Below, piece by piece: positions 33,854-43,090 of a stretch of DNA of 64,000 nt; position 1 is the first letter of the stretch; every line of letters begins with the position of its first letter. The notes beneath the pieces were generated by a model that was not told the DNA's origin, did no database searches, and worked only from the letters and a program-made list of their open reading frames with translations. Source of the stretch: G963678255 sp963678255 (GTDB lineage Bacteria > Cloacimonadota > Cloacimonadia > Cloacimonadales > WRIO01); the NCBI GenBank assembly GCA_963678255.2, contig CAXXTW010000001.1, forward strand, positions 682,001-746,000, read 5' to 3'. A program made the position numbers and the translations under genes.

Positions 33854-34723
33854 TTGGCAAAGTTAAAACCAGTGAGATTAGTATTAGGTGGTGGAGGTGC
33901 TTTAGGATTTGCACATATCGGTGTATTAAAAGCTTTACAAAAGGATTATCTGATCAAGGGAATTATTGGGACAAGTATGGGCGCTATCATAGGTGGGTTG
34001 TATGCCTATGGCTATTCACCAGAAGAGATTCTTCATATTGCTCAGGAAACGTCTTTTAATAACTTTTTGAGAATAAATTTTGATATGTTGAAGAATGGTG
34101 TATTAAGTACCCGAAAATTATATAATTATTTTTCAAAGCATTGTAACAAAGTAATGATAGAGAATTGTAAGATTCCTTTTGCTGCAATCAGTTTTGATTT
34201 AAAACATAAAAGAACGGTGATATTGAAAGATGGAGATTTAGCTTCTGCCATGATTGCTTCTTCTAATCTACCCTTTTTAAATCGGCCTTATAAGTATGCA
34301 GAAGGTGATTTGATTGATGGAGGAGTATGCTATCCATTACCTGTAGATTTTTCAGATTTATTTCCCAGAGATTATCCAGTGATAGCAGTCAATGTATTGC
34401 CAGATTTACCAGAAGATGCCATCATCATTACAAGACCGGAGCATAATGAGATTGATTCAAAATATGGGAATCTGCTTTATAATACCATGGCTTGCAACTT
34501 ATACAATCAGGCAAATTTAGCACTTGTTTCTTTACAGAACAGAAAACCTGATATTTATATCTCCTGTTATGATGATCGATTAAAAGCATGGGACTTTCAT
34601 AAGTCAGAAGAGTTTTATCTATTAGGATTATCAAGGGCGGAACGAGTTTTAAAGTCTGAGAATAAGATAAGCTTATTAGAAGAAATGATTTTAAAAACGA
34701 GAGAGATTATATTAAAGAGATAG
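33854..34723 (+). CDS. Patatin-like phospholipase (RssA/NTE family)
   Basis: This 289-residue esterase or phospholipase has the oxyanion loop 'LVLGGGGALGFAHIGVLKAL', the nucleophile serine in 'GTSMGA' (GxSxG) near residue 41, and the dyad Asp in 'LIDGGVCYPLP' near residue 155. It is cytoplasmic (no signal peptide) and of normal length for small RssA-type patatins. The start is TTG at 33854: an in-frame TAA lies directly before it and the first in-frame ATG would cut into the fold. A G9 tract stands in for the ribosome-binding site. It converges with the next gene, only 4 bases away, which is on the other strand. Confidence 0.9.
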   Translation: MAKLKPVRLVLGGGGALGFAHIGVLKALQKDYLIKGIIGTSMGAIIGGLYAYGYSPEEILHIAQETSFNNFLRINFDMLKNGVLSTRKLYNYFSKHCNKVMIENCKIPFAAISFDLKHKRTVILKDGDLASAMIASSNLPFLNRPYKYAEGDLIDGGVCYPLPVDFSDLFPRDYPVIAVNVLPDLPEDAIIITRPEHNEIDSKYGNLLYNTMACNLYNQANLALVSLQNRKPDIYISCYDDRLKAWDFHKSEEFYLLGLSRAERVLKSENKISLLEEMILKTREIILKR

Positions 34724-34727
34724 ATTG

Positions 34728-35114
34728 TTATTTAAAGAGCCAGACTGGCTTTGTTAGCTGACCTGTTTCTTTAAAATTTTGAGTGATTTCATTTAAAAGA
34801 GAATCGTATTTGTGATATTGGTTAGCTTCCGTTAATCCTTGTAATTTTTCATCACTCAGGTTCATTTGTTCTTGCAGATCTTTGACCATTGAGGCAAGAC
34901 TATCGAGATCATTTAAGTGTTCTTCCATAATGCGGTAGATTTTTACGCTAAAATCTCTGTAGTGTTGAAGTAATACATTTCTGCAATAAGTAACCAATTC
35001 ATAGTCTTTTTCAGTAATAGCTTTTTCTAAAGCTTTTTCTTTTTCGAGAGCTTCCTGCATATGCAGATTTAGCTCATGCAAGAGACTATTCGAATGCTTG
35101 GTTATTTTTTTCAT
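34728..35114 (-). CDS. Small coiled-coil protein (FlgN-like size), function unknown
   Basis: The start is taken at the internal ATG (complement of 35112-35114), which has AGAGGG four bases upstream; the longer frame to 35147 lacks one. This gives 128 residues that are mostly alpha-helical and charged ('LHMQEALEKEKALEKAITEK', 'YRIMEEHLNDLDSLASMVKD'). The size and heptad pattern recall FlgN-type or other small helical chaperones, but no flagellar genes are present here and I do not assign it. It is the only non-IS gene on the - strand in this window and is convergent with the patatin gene. Confidence 0.7.
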   Translation of the reverse strand: MKKITKHSNSLLHELNLHMQEALEKEKALEKAITEKDYELVTYCRNVLLQHYRDFSVKIYRIMEEHLNDLDSLASMVKDLQEQMNLSDEKLQGLTEANQYHKYDSLLNEITQNFKETGQLTKPVWLFK

Positions 35115-35229
35115 TTTACCCTCTATTAAATAATAGCACAAATCCAAATGAAAGTCAATAGGAAATTTATTTTTTTTGAAAAATACTTGACTAAAATGAT
35201 ATAGAAAATCTGATTATAGTGGAGGATAG

Positions 35230-36153
35230 ATGAGATCTTCATATTTGATGTGCTTAATAGCAATCCTTTTCTTTTCTACTCTGGAATTTTCAGGTAAATT
35301 ATTTGATAGTCAGATAACGCCATTAACCATAACAGGCTATCGTTTTTTCATTGGCAGTTTAATTTTATTTGTTCCTGCTCTATATCAATATCGAAAAAAG
35401 AAAATGCAATTAAAGGCTATTGACTTCTTAAAAATTTCATTACCAGGAGTTCTAAACATAGCTGTGAGTATGTATTTTCTTCAATTAGGGATATATTATG
35501 GGAAGGCAGTTATCGCTGCAATACTAATCAGTTCAAATTCAATTTTTGTTATAATTTTTGCTCAATTTCTTTTACACGAGAAGGTAAGTAAAGGACAATT
35601 AATCGGAATATTAATTGGTATCAGCGGTTTGTTATTAGTCATCATGGGTAATAGTGCCAGTGGAGATGTTAAAGTTATCAGTGTTTCATTGGGAATTCTT
35701 TTCTCAGTTTTAGCTTCAATTACATTTGCATTATTTACTGTCATCTCAAAGAAAATGATCAGAACATACAGTAATACAGTTTTTAATGCAATTTCATTTT
35801 TTTCAGGATCCATTGTTTTATTAGGACTGGGAGTAATTTTAAAAGTAGATTTAAATCCTGTTCATAGTATGAAAGATGGGATAATTTTAGTATATTTGGG
35901 ATTATTTGTATCTGGATTGGCTTATTTATTATTTTTTCAGGGTTTAAAGAAACTCCCTGCATCTGCTGGATCCATGTTTTTTTTGTTAAAACCTGTTTTT
36001 GCTACTACATTAGCTGTTTTATTGCTTAAAGAAAGTTTTTCTATGTTACAGGGATTTGGTGTTGTTTTAATATTATTTGGAATGAGTTTTGATCATCTTT
36101 ATAAATTTGTTAAAAGCAAAAGGTCAGACAAAACACTTTTGACTAGGGAATAA
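35230..36153 (+). CDS. EamA/DMT-family membrane transporter
   Basis: A 307-residue protein with about ten hydrophobic helices in two EamA repeats. The first covers residues about 5-135 ('TPLTITGYRFFIGSLILFVP', 'AVIAAILISSNSIFVIIFAQ', 'HEKVSKGQLIGILIGISGLL'). The second covers about 150-290 ('ASAGSMFFLLKPVFATTLAV' and 'LKESFSMLQGFGVVLILFGM'). It probably exports or exchanges a small metabolite across the inner membrane; the substrate is unknown. ATG 35230 has a GGAGG site 5 bases upstream. It is transcribed divergently from the coiled-coil gene. Confidence 0.88.
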   Translation: MRSSYLMCLIAILFFSTLEFSGKLFDSQITPLTITGYRFFIGSLILFVPALYQYRKKKMQLKAIDFLKISLPGVLNIAVSMYFLQLGIYYGKAVIAAILISSNSIFVIIFAQFLLHEKVSKGQLIGILIGISGLLLVIMGNSASGDVKVISVSLGILFSVLASITFALFTVISKKMIRTYSNTVFNAISFFSGSIVLLGLGVILKVDLNPVHSMKDGIILVYLGLFVSGLAYLLFFQGLKKLPASAGSMFFLLKPVFATTLAVLLLKESFSMLQGFGVVLILFGMSFDHLYKFVKSKRSDKTLLTRE

Positions 36154-36208
36154 TATGATAATATTAAGAATAAGAGTTATAAAAGTAAAATAAAAAAAAG
36201 GGAAAAGT

Positions 36209-37375
36209 ATGAATTTACCTGAATATCATGGTCATTCAATTGTGAATTTGATCAATAGTTTACTAAAGACTTTTGGACATGAAACCAAGTATCCTGAGTT
36301 AAAGGATTTTTCATTTAATTTTGATCAATATAATAACGTCATTTTGATTGTCGTTGATGGTATGGGATATGAGTTTTTAAAAAGACAGCGTCCTAATCTG
36401 ATAACCAACAATATTGAGCGAAGATTAACCTCAGTATTTCCCACGACAACTGCCAGTGCTATCAGTTCATTTTTAACAGGGGAAGCCCCTCTTCAGCATG
36501 CCATGACAGGTTGGTATATGTATTTTAAAGAATTAGGTGTTTGCGGAATGCCTTTACCTTTTTGTTCTCGATACGATTATAAGGATTTTGAAGCTTGTGG
36601 TATAGCCCCTTCTTCTATACTAGATTTTCAGAATATATTTAATGATTTAAATCTACCTTATGTGATCATATCACCAGAAAAAACGATTCATTCATCCTAT
36701 TCAAATCATAGTTTTGGAGAAAAGAATAAAGTTGGTTACACAGATGCTCGTCATTTTTTTGAAGTATTATCAAAAGAAATACAAAGAGAAACAAAAGAGA
36801 AAGTACTAAATAATAACTGTAAAATGATTTATGCATATTATCCATATTTAGACGAAACAGCCCACATGAAAGGTTTAAATTCTGTAGAAAGTATCAAAGT
36901 ATTTGAGGATTTTTCAAATTCATTGGAAACCATGATTAGTAGTCAATCTCAAAAGAATTTATATATAATAACAGCTGATCATGGATTAGTCGATATAAAA
37001 GAGAATAATAAACGTTACTTAAAAGATTATCCACAACTTTCAGATTGTCTTATTTTACCACTATGTGGTGAAGCAAGAGTTCCATACTGTTATGTGAGAC
37101 CCGGGAAGACAATTCAGTTTAAAAATGTAATTCAAGAGGAGTTTGGAGATATTTGTCGCTTGATGCCATTAGAGGAAGCAGTTTCTTTGAATTTATATGG
37201 ATTAGGGAGTGTTAACCCAAAGTTTTATGATCGAGTGGGAGATTTTATTCTTCATTTTAAGGAAGAATATATTTTGATAGATCATGTCCTGAATGAAAAA
37301 AGTTTTTCCTTTATCGGTTATCATGGAGGATTGTCAAAAGAAGAGCTTTATGTGCCACTAGTTCTGATCCGATAA
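36209..37375 (+). CDS. Alkaline-phosphatase-superfamily hydrolase (nucleotide pyrophosphatase/phosphodiesterase-like)
   Basis: The 388-residue protein has the metal ligands of the superfamily: Asp in 'VILIVVDGMGYEFL', the nucleophile Thr in 'SVFPTTTASAISSFLTG', Asp and His in 'YPYLDETAHMKGL', Asp-His in 'IITADHGLVDI', and His in 'IGYHGGLSKEELYVPL'. This is the type I phosphodiesterase/NPP arrangement. No signal peptide is present, so it is cytoplasmic. The substrate could be a nucleotide or phospho-sugar diester; the sequence does not say. AAAAGGG precedes the ATG. Confidence 0.85.
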   Translation: MNLPEYHGHSIVNLINSLLKTFGHETKYPELKDFSFNFDQYNNVILIVVDGMGYEFLKRQRPNLITNNIERRLTSVFPTTTASAISSFLTGEAPLQHAMTGWYMYFKELGVCGMPLPFCSRYDYKDFEACGIAPSSILDFQNIFNDLNLPYVIISPEKTIHSSYSNHSFGEKNKVGYTDARHFFEVLSKEIQRETKEKVLNNNCKMIYAYYPYLDETAHMKGLNSVESIKVFEDFSNSLETMISSQSQKNLYIITADHGLVDIKENNKRYLKDYPQLSDCLILPLCGEARVPYCYVRPGKTIQFKNVIQEEFGDICRLMPLEEAVSLNLYGLGSVNPKFYDRVGDFILHFKEEYILIDHVLNEKSFSFIGYHGGLSKEELYVPLVLIR

Positions 37376-37436
37376 AACTATTGACAAAATATCATATTAC
37401 AAGCAATAAGTAAAAAAAACTATTATCGGAGGGATT

Positions 37437-38279
37437 ATGGTTTGTAAAAAATGCAAAGCTAAATGTGAAGAAAATTCTATATATTGTGAACAATGTGGTC
37501 ATCCGACAGGAATAGTAAAAGAACAATACTCATCCATAAAATTTTTCTTTTCAGAATACTCAAAGAATAAGTCAAATTATACAAAACATATTGGTTATTC
37601 CTTCGTTGCACTAATATTTGGCATACTACCTATCAGTTTATCCATATGGTTTAGTGTAAAGACAAATTTTATAGAGAACGAGCTTATTCGTTACTTTGTT
37701 TCTAATCTTCTCTTCTTGATATTTATACCCTTTTTATTAACACCTTTTTCTAATAAAAACGGTTTTGAACAAGAAAGTAATAGTTTTACCCAGTATTTTA
37801 AGAATTTGAGTGCTTATGGAAGATATTTTTTATTAACATTAATTGGAATAGTCTATTTGATGTTTTTTAAATTTATCTGTCAAGGAGATGCCATCTTAAA
37901 TTTGGTTAGACTAGTTATGGTTATTTATGGAATAGCGATAATACTACCTGTTTCATATTTAATGGAAAACAGAGAGATGAATGTCATTCAAGGGGTTAAG
38001 AAAGGATATCAATCTGGAAAACATACCGTTAGATGGCAGTATTTTTTTCTTAGTTTTTTATTATTTATTTTAAATATTGTGGGATTATTGGTAGCTTTTA
38101 TTGTTTTCAGATTTAAATTTTATTCAGAATCAATGAACACGATCACTCAGTTATTATCCTTTGGAATTGCAGGATTTTGGTTATTATTCAGTATGCCTTT
38201 TACATGGAATACCATTCAAAAATATAATCGTTTTCTGGATTCTCAAAAAGTGTTTGATTATGAGAATAAATTAGTTTAG
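37437..38279 (+). CDS. Zinc-ribbon membrane protein
   Basis: A 280-residue protein. The first 25 residues are a double-CxxC zinc ribbon (MVCKKCKAKCEENSIYCEQC), followed by a soluble linker and about six hydrophobic helices ('FVALIFGILPISLSIWFSV', 'YFLLTLIGIVYLMFFKFI', 'YFFLSFLLFILNIVGLLVAF'). Such zinc-ribbon/multi-helix proteins are common and mostly uncharacterised. GGAGG lies 6 bases before the ATG. It sits 9 bases before tatD and is probably cotranscribed with it. Confidence 0.8.
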   Translation: MVCKKCKAKCEENSIYCEQCGHPTGIVKEQYSSIKFFFSEYSKNKSNYTKHIGYSFVALIFGILPISLSIWFSVKTNFIENELIRYFVSNLLFLIFIPFLLTPFSNKNGFEQESNSFTQYFKNLSAYGRYFLLTLIGIVYLMFFKFICQGDAILNLVRLVMVIYGIAIILPVSYLMENREMNVIQGVKKGYQSGKHTVRWQYFFLSFLLFILNIVGLLVAFIVFRFKFYSESMNTITQLLSFGIAGFWLLFSMPFTWNTIQKYNRFLDSQKVFDYENKLV

Positions 38280-38288
38280 GGGTTTTTA

Positions 38289-39044
38289 ATGAATATATTC
38301 GAAACCCATGCTCATCTTGATTTTTCAGATTTTGATAAAGATCGAGATCAGGTTTTAAGAGAAGCTGAGAAAGCCGGAGTTAAAAAAATCATCAATATTG
38401 GAATCGATCGAGAGAGTTCAGAGCGATCGATAAAATTAGCAAAAAAATATCCTCAAATATATGCAACTGTAGGTTATCATCCCAGTACAGTCAATACCTT
38501 TGATGAATCAGTCATTCGTCAGTTGGTTAAACAACCCAAAGTTGTAGCCATAGGAGAGATTGGGTTGGATTATTATCGTAATTACAATCCAAAGTCAATG
38601 ATGCAGGAAATCTTTGAAAGGCAGGTAGCTCTTGCCAAAGAATATAATATGCCCATTGTTATCCATGACCGCGAAGCTCATGAAGATTGTTTTCAAATAT
38701 TGAAGAAATATAATCCAGAGAAGGTAGTTTTTCATTGTTTTTCTGGAGATGTGCTCTTTGCCGAGAAGGTGTTACAGGAAAACTGGTATATCAGCATAAC
38801 TGGAGTGGTTACTTACAAGAATTCTGGTTTAGGAGACGTTGTTAGAGTATTACCTAAAGACAAATTTTTTATTGAGACTGATTGTCCTTATCTAACTCCT
38901 GTACCTTATCGGGGAAAAAGAAATCAACCATCTTATTTAATCTATGTCGTTCAAGTTATGAGTGAGATATTACGAGTAACTCCTAATATAGTAGCAGATC
39001 AAGCTTATCAAAATGCTTGTAATTTTTTTTCAATAAAGGGTTGA
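38289..39044 (+). CDS. tatD: TatD-family metal-dependent hydrolase / DNase
   Basis: This 251-residue TIM-barrel protein has all family metal-ligand motifs: 'ETHAHLDFSDF' (HxH), 'AIGEIGLDYYRNY' (Glu), 'IVIHDREAHED' (His), 'VVFHCFSGD' (His) and 'FIETDCPYLTP' (Asp). TatD proteins are cytoplasmic 3'-5' exonucleases or DNases. Length and start (AGGGG upstream) are normal. It is likely the last gene of the pair starting at 37437. Confidence 0.93.
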   Translation: MNIFETHAHLDFSDFDKDRDQVLREAEKAGVKKIINIGIDRESSERSIKLAKKYPQIYATVGYHPSTVNTFDESVIRQLVKQPKVVAIGEIGLDYYRNYNPKSMMQEIFERQVALAKEYNMPIVIHDREAHEDCFQILKKYNPEKVVFHCFSGDVLFAEKVLQENWYISITGVVTYKNSGLGDVVRVLPKDKFFIETDCPYLTPVPYRGKRNQPSYLIYVVQVMSEILRVTPNIVADQAYQNACNFFSIKG

Positions 39045-39109
39045 ATGTAGTAAAAAGTCATTTTGAAATCCCAAAAGAGTAACTATTTTAATAAATAGGT
39101 AAAAAAACA

Positions 39110-39138
39110 TTTACAACAATCCGATACTATAGTATAAA
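39110..39138 (+). promoter_or_regulatory. Candidate sigma70-type promoter of the HEAT-repeat gene
   Basis: TTTACA (39110-39115), a 17-bp spacer and TATAAA (39133-39138) match the consensus well. The ATG at 39167 follows an AAAAAAGG site. It would drive the run of genes from the HEAT protein to the NAD(P)HX repair enzyme. Confidence 0.6.
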
Positions 39139-39166
39139 TGTAATAATTAAGAAAAAAGGTTGTGAC

Positions 39167-42100
39167 ATGTTAAAGTCGATGAGTTTGTTGTTTTCCAAAG
39201 ATCCTCAGAAGATATTTCAATTTTACGATGTAAAAGCAGATGATAAGAACAAGATAATCCAGAGACTATGGCAGTTGGAAGCTTATCCTGAGCTTTTAGA
39301 AATTGTAAAGATGGATAATACAGTTCGAGAATACTTATTAAATGATATGATGAAAGCCAATTTGTTAGATTTACAAAATTGTGAACAAATCTTAGTATGG
39401 CTTAATGTATCTAAGCTTCAATCTGACCTTATCAATTATATAAAGAACAAATTTAATGTTAAAGAAATAGAACAAATTATTAAAAATGGAAATTTAAATC
39501 CAAATGCTAGAAAGAATTTGGAAAAGATAGCCATTCAAAAGTCCACCAATACACAGGCGGGCTTCAAATATATACCAGATGAACGTTATATGAAGCTACG
39601 AATGATTCTTGAAGATTCTGACTGGTTTGAAGAAAATCAGTTAATTTATACACAAGATTTAGAAGAAATAGATCAACCATTAATGATAAAAACTTTTTTG
39701 GAAAATTATACATTTCATAATCATACAGAGAAGATGCATAATGTGAGAGACTTTATTATTAATAATCGATTAATAGAGAATGATCAAGAAGACTTAATGA
39801 ATATTATCATAAATTTAGCTGATTTTTCTTATCGGGAGAAAATCCGATTATTGTCTTACTTAAATCATCCTGAGTTATATAAACCAGAGTTTTTTATACC
39901 CTACACCGATTTTTATTATCATGATTTTGAACTTTTACAGCCAGTATTTTCACAGCCTGTAATAAAATCATGGATTCAGCATTATTATTCAAGTAGCTGG
40001 TTAATTGATTTATTATGGTTAAGAAATAATTATGAGCAATTTGAATGGATCTCTGAGTTTATTAATAACAATGCTTTAGGAAAAGTATTTGAAAATCAGA
40101 ACATATCTGAGATTGAGTTACTAACCACAAGACTGAATTATACTTTAACAGATATAATCAAGGATGCTAACATCATGCATAATTTAACAGTAAGTTCCTC
40201 TCAATTGGAACAATTTATTACTCATGGTATTAATGATGATCTTTTTGATTTAGAGTTTTATTTAAAGCCTTTAATTATTGTTGGAGGTGAGAAGAATTTT
40301 AATTTTATCAATAAATTGTTATCAAGAACACCTGTAGAAAGCATTAAAGAAGCTTATGATACGATTGAGAAAAAGCATTTGAAAGTAAAAAGAGATACTG
40401 AAGATGCCAATAAACTAAAAGAAACAGTAAATCAGGAGATTAAAGAGAAAGAAGGATTAATTTTTGCAGGGCATTATCAGATTGCTTTTCAATTATGGAT
40501 AGAAACCGTGTCCAGATTAAATTTTATTTCACCAAAGATAAAAAGCTTTTTTGTCGAAAATTTACCTGATATAAAAGCATATTTAACTGATTGTGATAAA
40601 GAGAGTAAATTGATTATTTGTAAATTGATCAGCTCTTTACAACTTATGCAATTTAAGAACGTCTTGGAACAAATGATTAAATCAGACGATTATACCTTGC
40701 AGATTCATGCTATTGCTGCTTTAAAAAATATTGAACACTCAGATATGAGTAAACACATCAAGAGTTTTTCAGAATCTCAGAACATCTTAGTAAAACAGGA
40801 ATTCTCCAGATCTTTGAATCTATTCCGATCCAATTTAGATGATAGTATCCTGATCAAATTGATTTCTGATAGTAATCCATTAGTCAGTGAATATGCCTTA
40901 AATCATGTATCAACTTTATCAAAAGACAAGGCGTTGAAAATTATTGGAGAAATTATTAACAAGATTCCAAGTAAAAATAGAGGTCATTTAGCTAAAATTT
41001 TAGGAAATTTTAGATCGCCAAAATCCGTAAAATTATTAATTGATTTATTAAATCATGGAGATAGTAATCTTTATAAAATTATCATACAATCTTTAATAAA
41101 GATCAATCATCCAACCAGTTTAGTGATATTGCAAAATATGGACTTAAATAAGAATTTTATTTTGGAGATGGAAAGAGCTCGTGCCTTAATTTTATTGGGT
41201 GATTATAATGGCTGGAATCATTTACGGAAGTATTTTAATATCAGTCATTCTTCCATTCAAAATTTGGCAAAAATGATTTATATCGAATTATCTGGTATGG
41301 ATCAGATTCGAGCGATACAAAGATTATCAAATGACAAGAACCCATTGATAGCTGCTTATGCATCGATAAAAATATTTTATTTTAATGAATTAGAAGGGCA
41401 AGCTCTTTTTGACGCTACTTTACAAAAGAATGATATAGAAAAGTTGTATTATTTAACTATGGTTATTGAACAATTACCTTATAATCAGAATAAAAATAAA
41501 ATATTATTAATTTATCGAGTGGATTCGGTAAAATGTAAGACAATTGCTGCTTTGGTTTCAGCAAAAAATGGAGATTTTGAACTGTTTAAACTTTTAGATA
41601 AGGAAATTTTCAGAATGGATGAATCAAGTCAGGAAGAAATGTTGTCTGCTATCTTTGATTATCCAGTTAAACAAGCTTATCCATTTTTAATAAAATTATG
41701 TCAACTCCAAAATCCAAAGATCATTAGGAAGATTATTGATTTAATTCATTTCTTTGAAATACCCAAGAATGATCTATTCTTAAGAGAATTATGGTTTAAG
41801 AGTAATTCAACATCTATGATAGCATTAATTGATTATATCATTGATTCTCACAATGACGATATGTACAATTTTATCAAAACCCAATTAAAAGCTGTACCTT
41901 TTGAGGTTCAAACACATATTGCCAGAGCTATGATCCAAGTAGAAAATCAGGAGGAAGCTTGGAAAATTTTAGAGACTTTAATTCGAGAAGATGATTTAGA
42001 TATAAAAAAATCAGCTATGGATGCTTTGTCAAAGATAGAAGATGTTCGTAGTTTTGAGATTTTATGTAAATTTACTGCTTCACCTATAGAAGAGATTCAA

Positions 42101-43090
42101 ATAGAACTCATAAAAGCAATCAGCAATACTGGTAATCCTGAATCATTAATATATTTATCAAAAATGTCAGATTCAAGCTCTTCTCGAGTTAAAATAACAT
42201 TGGCTAAATCATTGGGTAATTTGCCCTTTAATGAGAGTAAGCAGATCCTCGAAAAGCTAAAAATTGATCGAGATGAATATGTAAAAGTTCAGGTAGATAT
42301 TTCATTGGAAAAAATCGATAAAGGCTCTGATCCTGATAAAGTACCATTTTTATTCTTGATTTATGGTATTTTCAAAGAGAGTTCTTGGATTTTGAGTGAA
42401 GTGTGGTTTGAAAAAGAATATAATATGTTTAAGTCTCAATATAGTAATTTTTCTTCAAAACCATTAAACAATTTTAACAGAAAAGTTGTGCTGGAACAAG
42501 AAGATTTTTTTGAAAAAGAACAGCTTATTAAAATGCAAGTTGAAAAGCAATTACTACAAAATACTGATGTTGAGAATATTGTTCAAATTAAAAAAGCAGC
42601 AGAAATTGAGCTTTCAAAATTAGTAATAAAAGAAGAACTGATCATATCTTTATTAGAATTGGTCGAAGTTGATCTAAAAGAAGCTGAATATCAGATATTA
42701 TTTGATATTATTAGTGCTGATGATGAAGATTTAATTAAATCTATTTTACTAAACTCATGCAAATCTGGCTCGTCATTTTGGTTTGAATATCTTTTTAAAA
42801 TCATTAATAGCAAATATAGTACTAAATTTATAGATTTAATCATATTCTCCTTATTTAAAAAGGATGATTTTAGAGTTTTAGTTTTATTTTCTCAATTATT
42901 AGGTTCTGAACGTGGTCGTTATTATTTTATCTACTTAATTAATTATTATATTATTTATCAGAAAAAAATACTACCAGAACTTGCAGACAGCATATATCGA
43001 AACATTACTCATTCTGCTATAGATCCAAACCAAAAGAAATCATTGGCAGATATCGTTCAGAAAATGTTTACAGTGAAGGGGTTGCAATGA
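39167..43090 (+). CDS. Large cytoplasmic HEAT-like repeat protein, function unknown
   Basis: A 1307-residue protein without a signal peptide or membrane helix. The middle (about residues 490-1060) is made of HEAT-like alpha-alpha repeats, for example 'QIHAIAALKNIEHSDMSKHI', 'PLVSEYALNHVSTLSKDKAL', 'DIKKSAMDALSKIEDVRSFE' and 'RVKITLAKSLGNLPFNESKQ'. The N-terminal 400 residues are helical and unlike anything I recognise. A coiled coil appears near 395-430 and another region near 1120-1180. HEAT solenoids are protein-interaction scaffolds. It overlaps mazG by four bases (ATGA), so it is cotranscribed with mazG and the kinase, but that gives no clear functional hint. Confidence 0.75.
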   Translation: MLKSMSLLFSKDPQKIFQFYDVKADDKNKIIQRLWQLEAYPELLEIVKMDNTVREYLLNDMMKANLLDLQNCEQILVWLNVSKLQSDLINYIKNKFNVKEIEQIIKNGNLNPNARKNLEKIAIQKSTNTQAGFKYIPDERYMKLRMILEDSDWFEENQLIYTQDLEEIDQPLMIKTFLENYTFHNHTEKMHNVRDFIINNRLIENDQEDLMNIIINLADFSYREKIRLLSYLNHPELYKPEFFIPYTDFYYHDFELLQPVFSQPVIKSWIQHYYSSSWLIDLLWLRNNYEQFEWISEFINNNALGKVFENQNISEIELLTTRLNYTLTDIIKDANIMHNLTVSSSQLEQFITHGINDDLFDLEFYLKPLIIVGGEKNFNFINKLLSRTPVESIKEAYDTIEKKHLKVKRDTEDANKLKETVNQEIKEKEGLIFAGHYQIAFQLWIETVSRLNFISPKIKSFFVENLPDIKAYLTDCDKESKLIICKLISSLQLMQFKNVLEQMIKSDDYTLQIHAIAALKNIEHSDMSKHIKSFSESQNILVKQEFSRSLNLFRSNLDDSILIKLISDSNPLVSEYALNHVSTLSKDKALKIIGEIINKIPSKNRGHLAKILGNFRSPKSVKLLIDLLNHGDSNLYKIIIQSLIKINHPTSLVILQNMDLNKNFILEMERARALILLGDYNGWNHLRKYFNISHSSIQNLAKMIYIELSGMDQIRAIQRLSNDKNPLIAAYASIKIFYFNELEGQALFDATLQKNDIEKLYYLTMVIEQLPYNQNKNKILLIYRVDSVKCKTIAALVSAKNGDFELFKLLDKEIFRMDESSQEEMLSAIFDYPVKQAYPFLIKLCQLQNPKIIRKIIDLIHFFEIPKNDLFLRELWFKSNSTSMIALIDYIIDSHNDDMYNFIKTQLKAVPFEVQTHIARAMIQVENQEEAWKILETLIREDDLDIKKSAMDALSKIEDVRSFEILCKFTASPIEEIQIELIKAISNTGNPESLIYLSKMSDSSSSRVKITLAKSLGNLPFNESKQILEKLKIDRDEYVKVQVDISLEKIDKGSDPDKVPFLFLIYGIFKESSWILSEVWFEKEYNMFKSQYSNFSSKPLNNFNRKVVLEQEDFFEKEQLIKMQVEKQLLQNTDVENIVQIKKAAEIELSKLVIKEELIISLLELVEVDLKEAEYQILFDIISADDEDLIKSILLNSCKSGSSFWFEYLFKIINSKYSTKFIDLIIFSLFKKDDFRVLVLFSQLLGSERGRYYFIYLINYYIIYQKKILPELADSIYRNITHSAIDPNQKKSLADIVQKMFTVKGLQ

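Noticed and set aside
33802..34059. ORF starting MKIANNLSAF across the G tract, as a phase-variable start of the patatin gene
   Set aside because: It is in a different frame, and an in-frame TAA directly before the TTG blocks any upstream start in the patatin frame, whatever the tract length.
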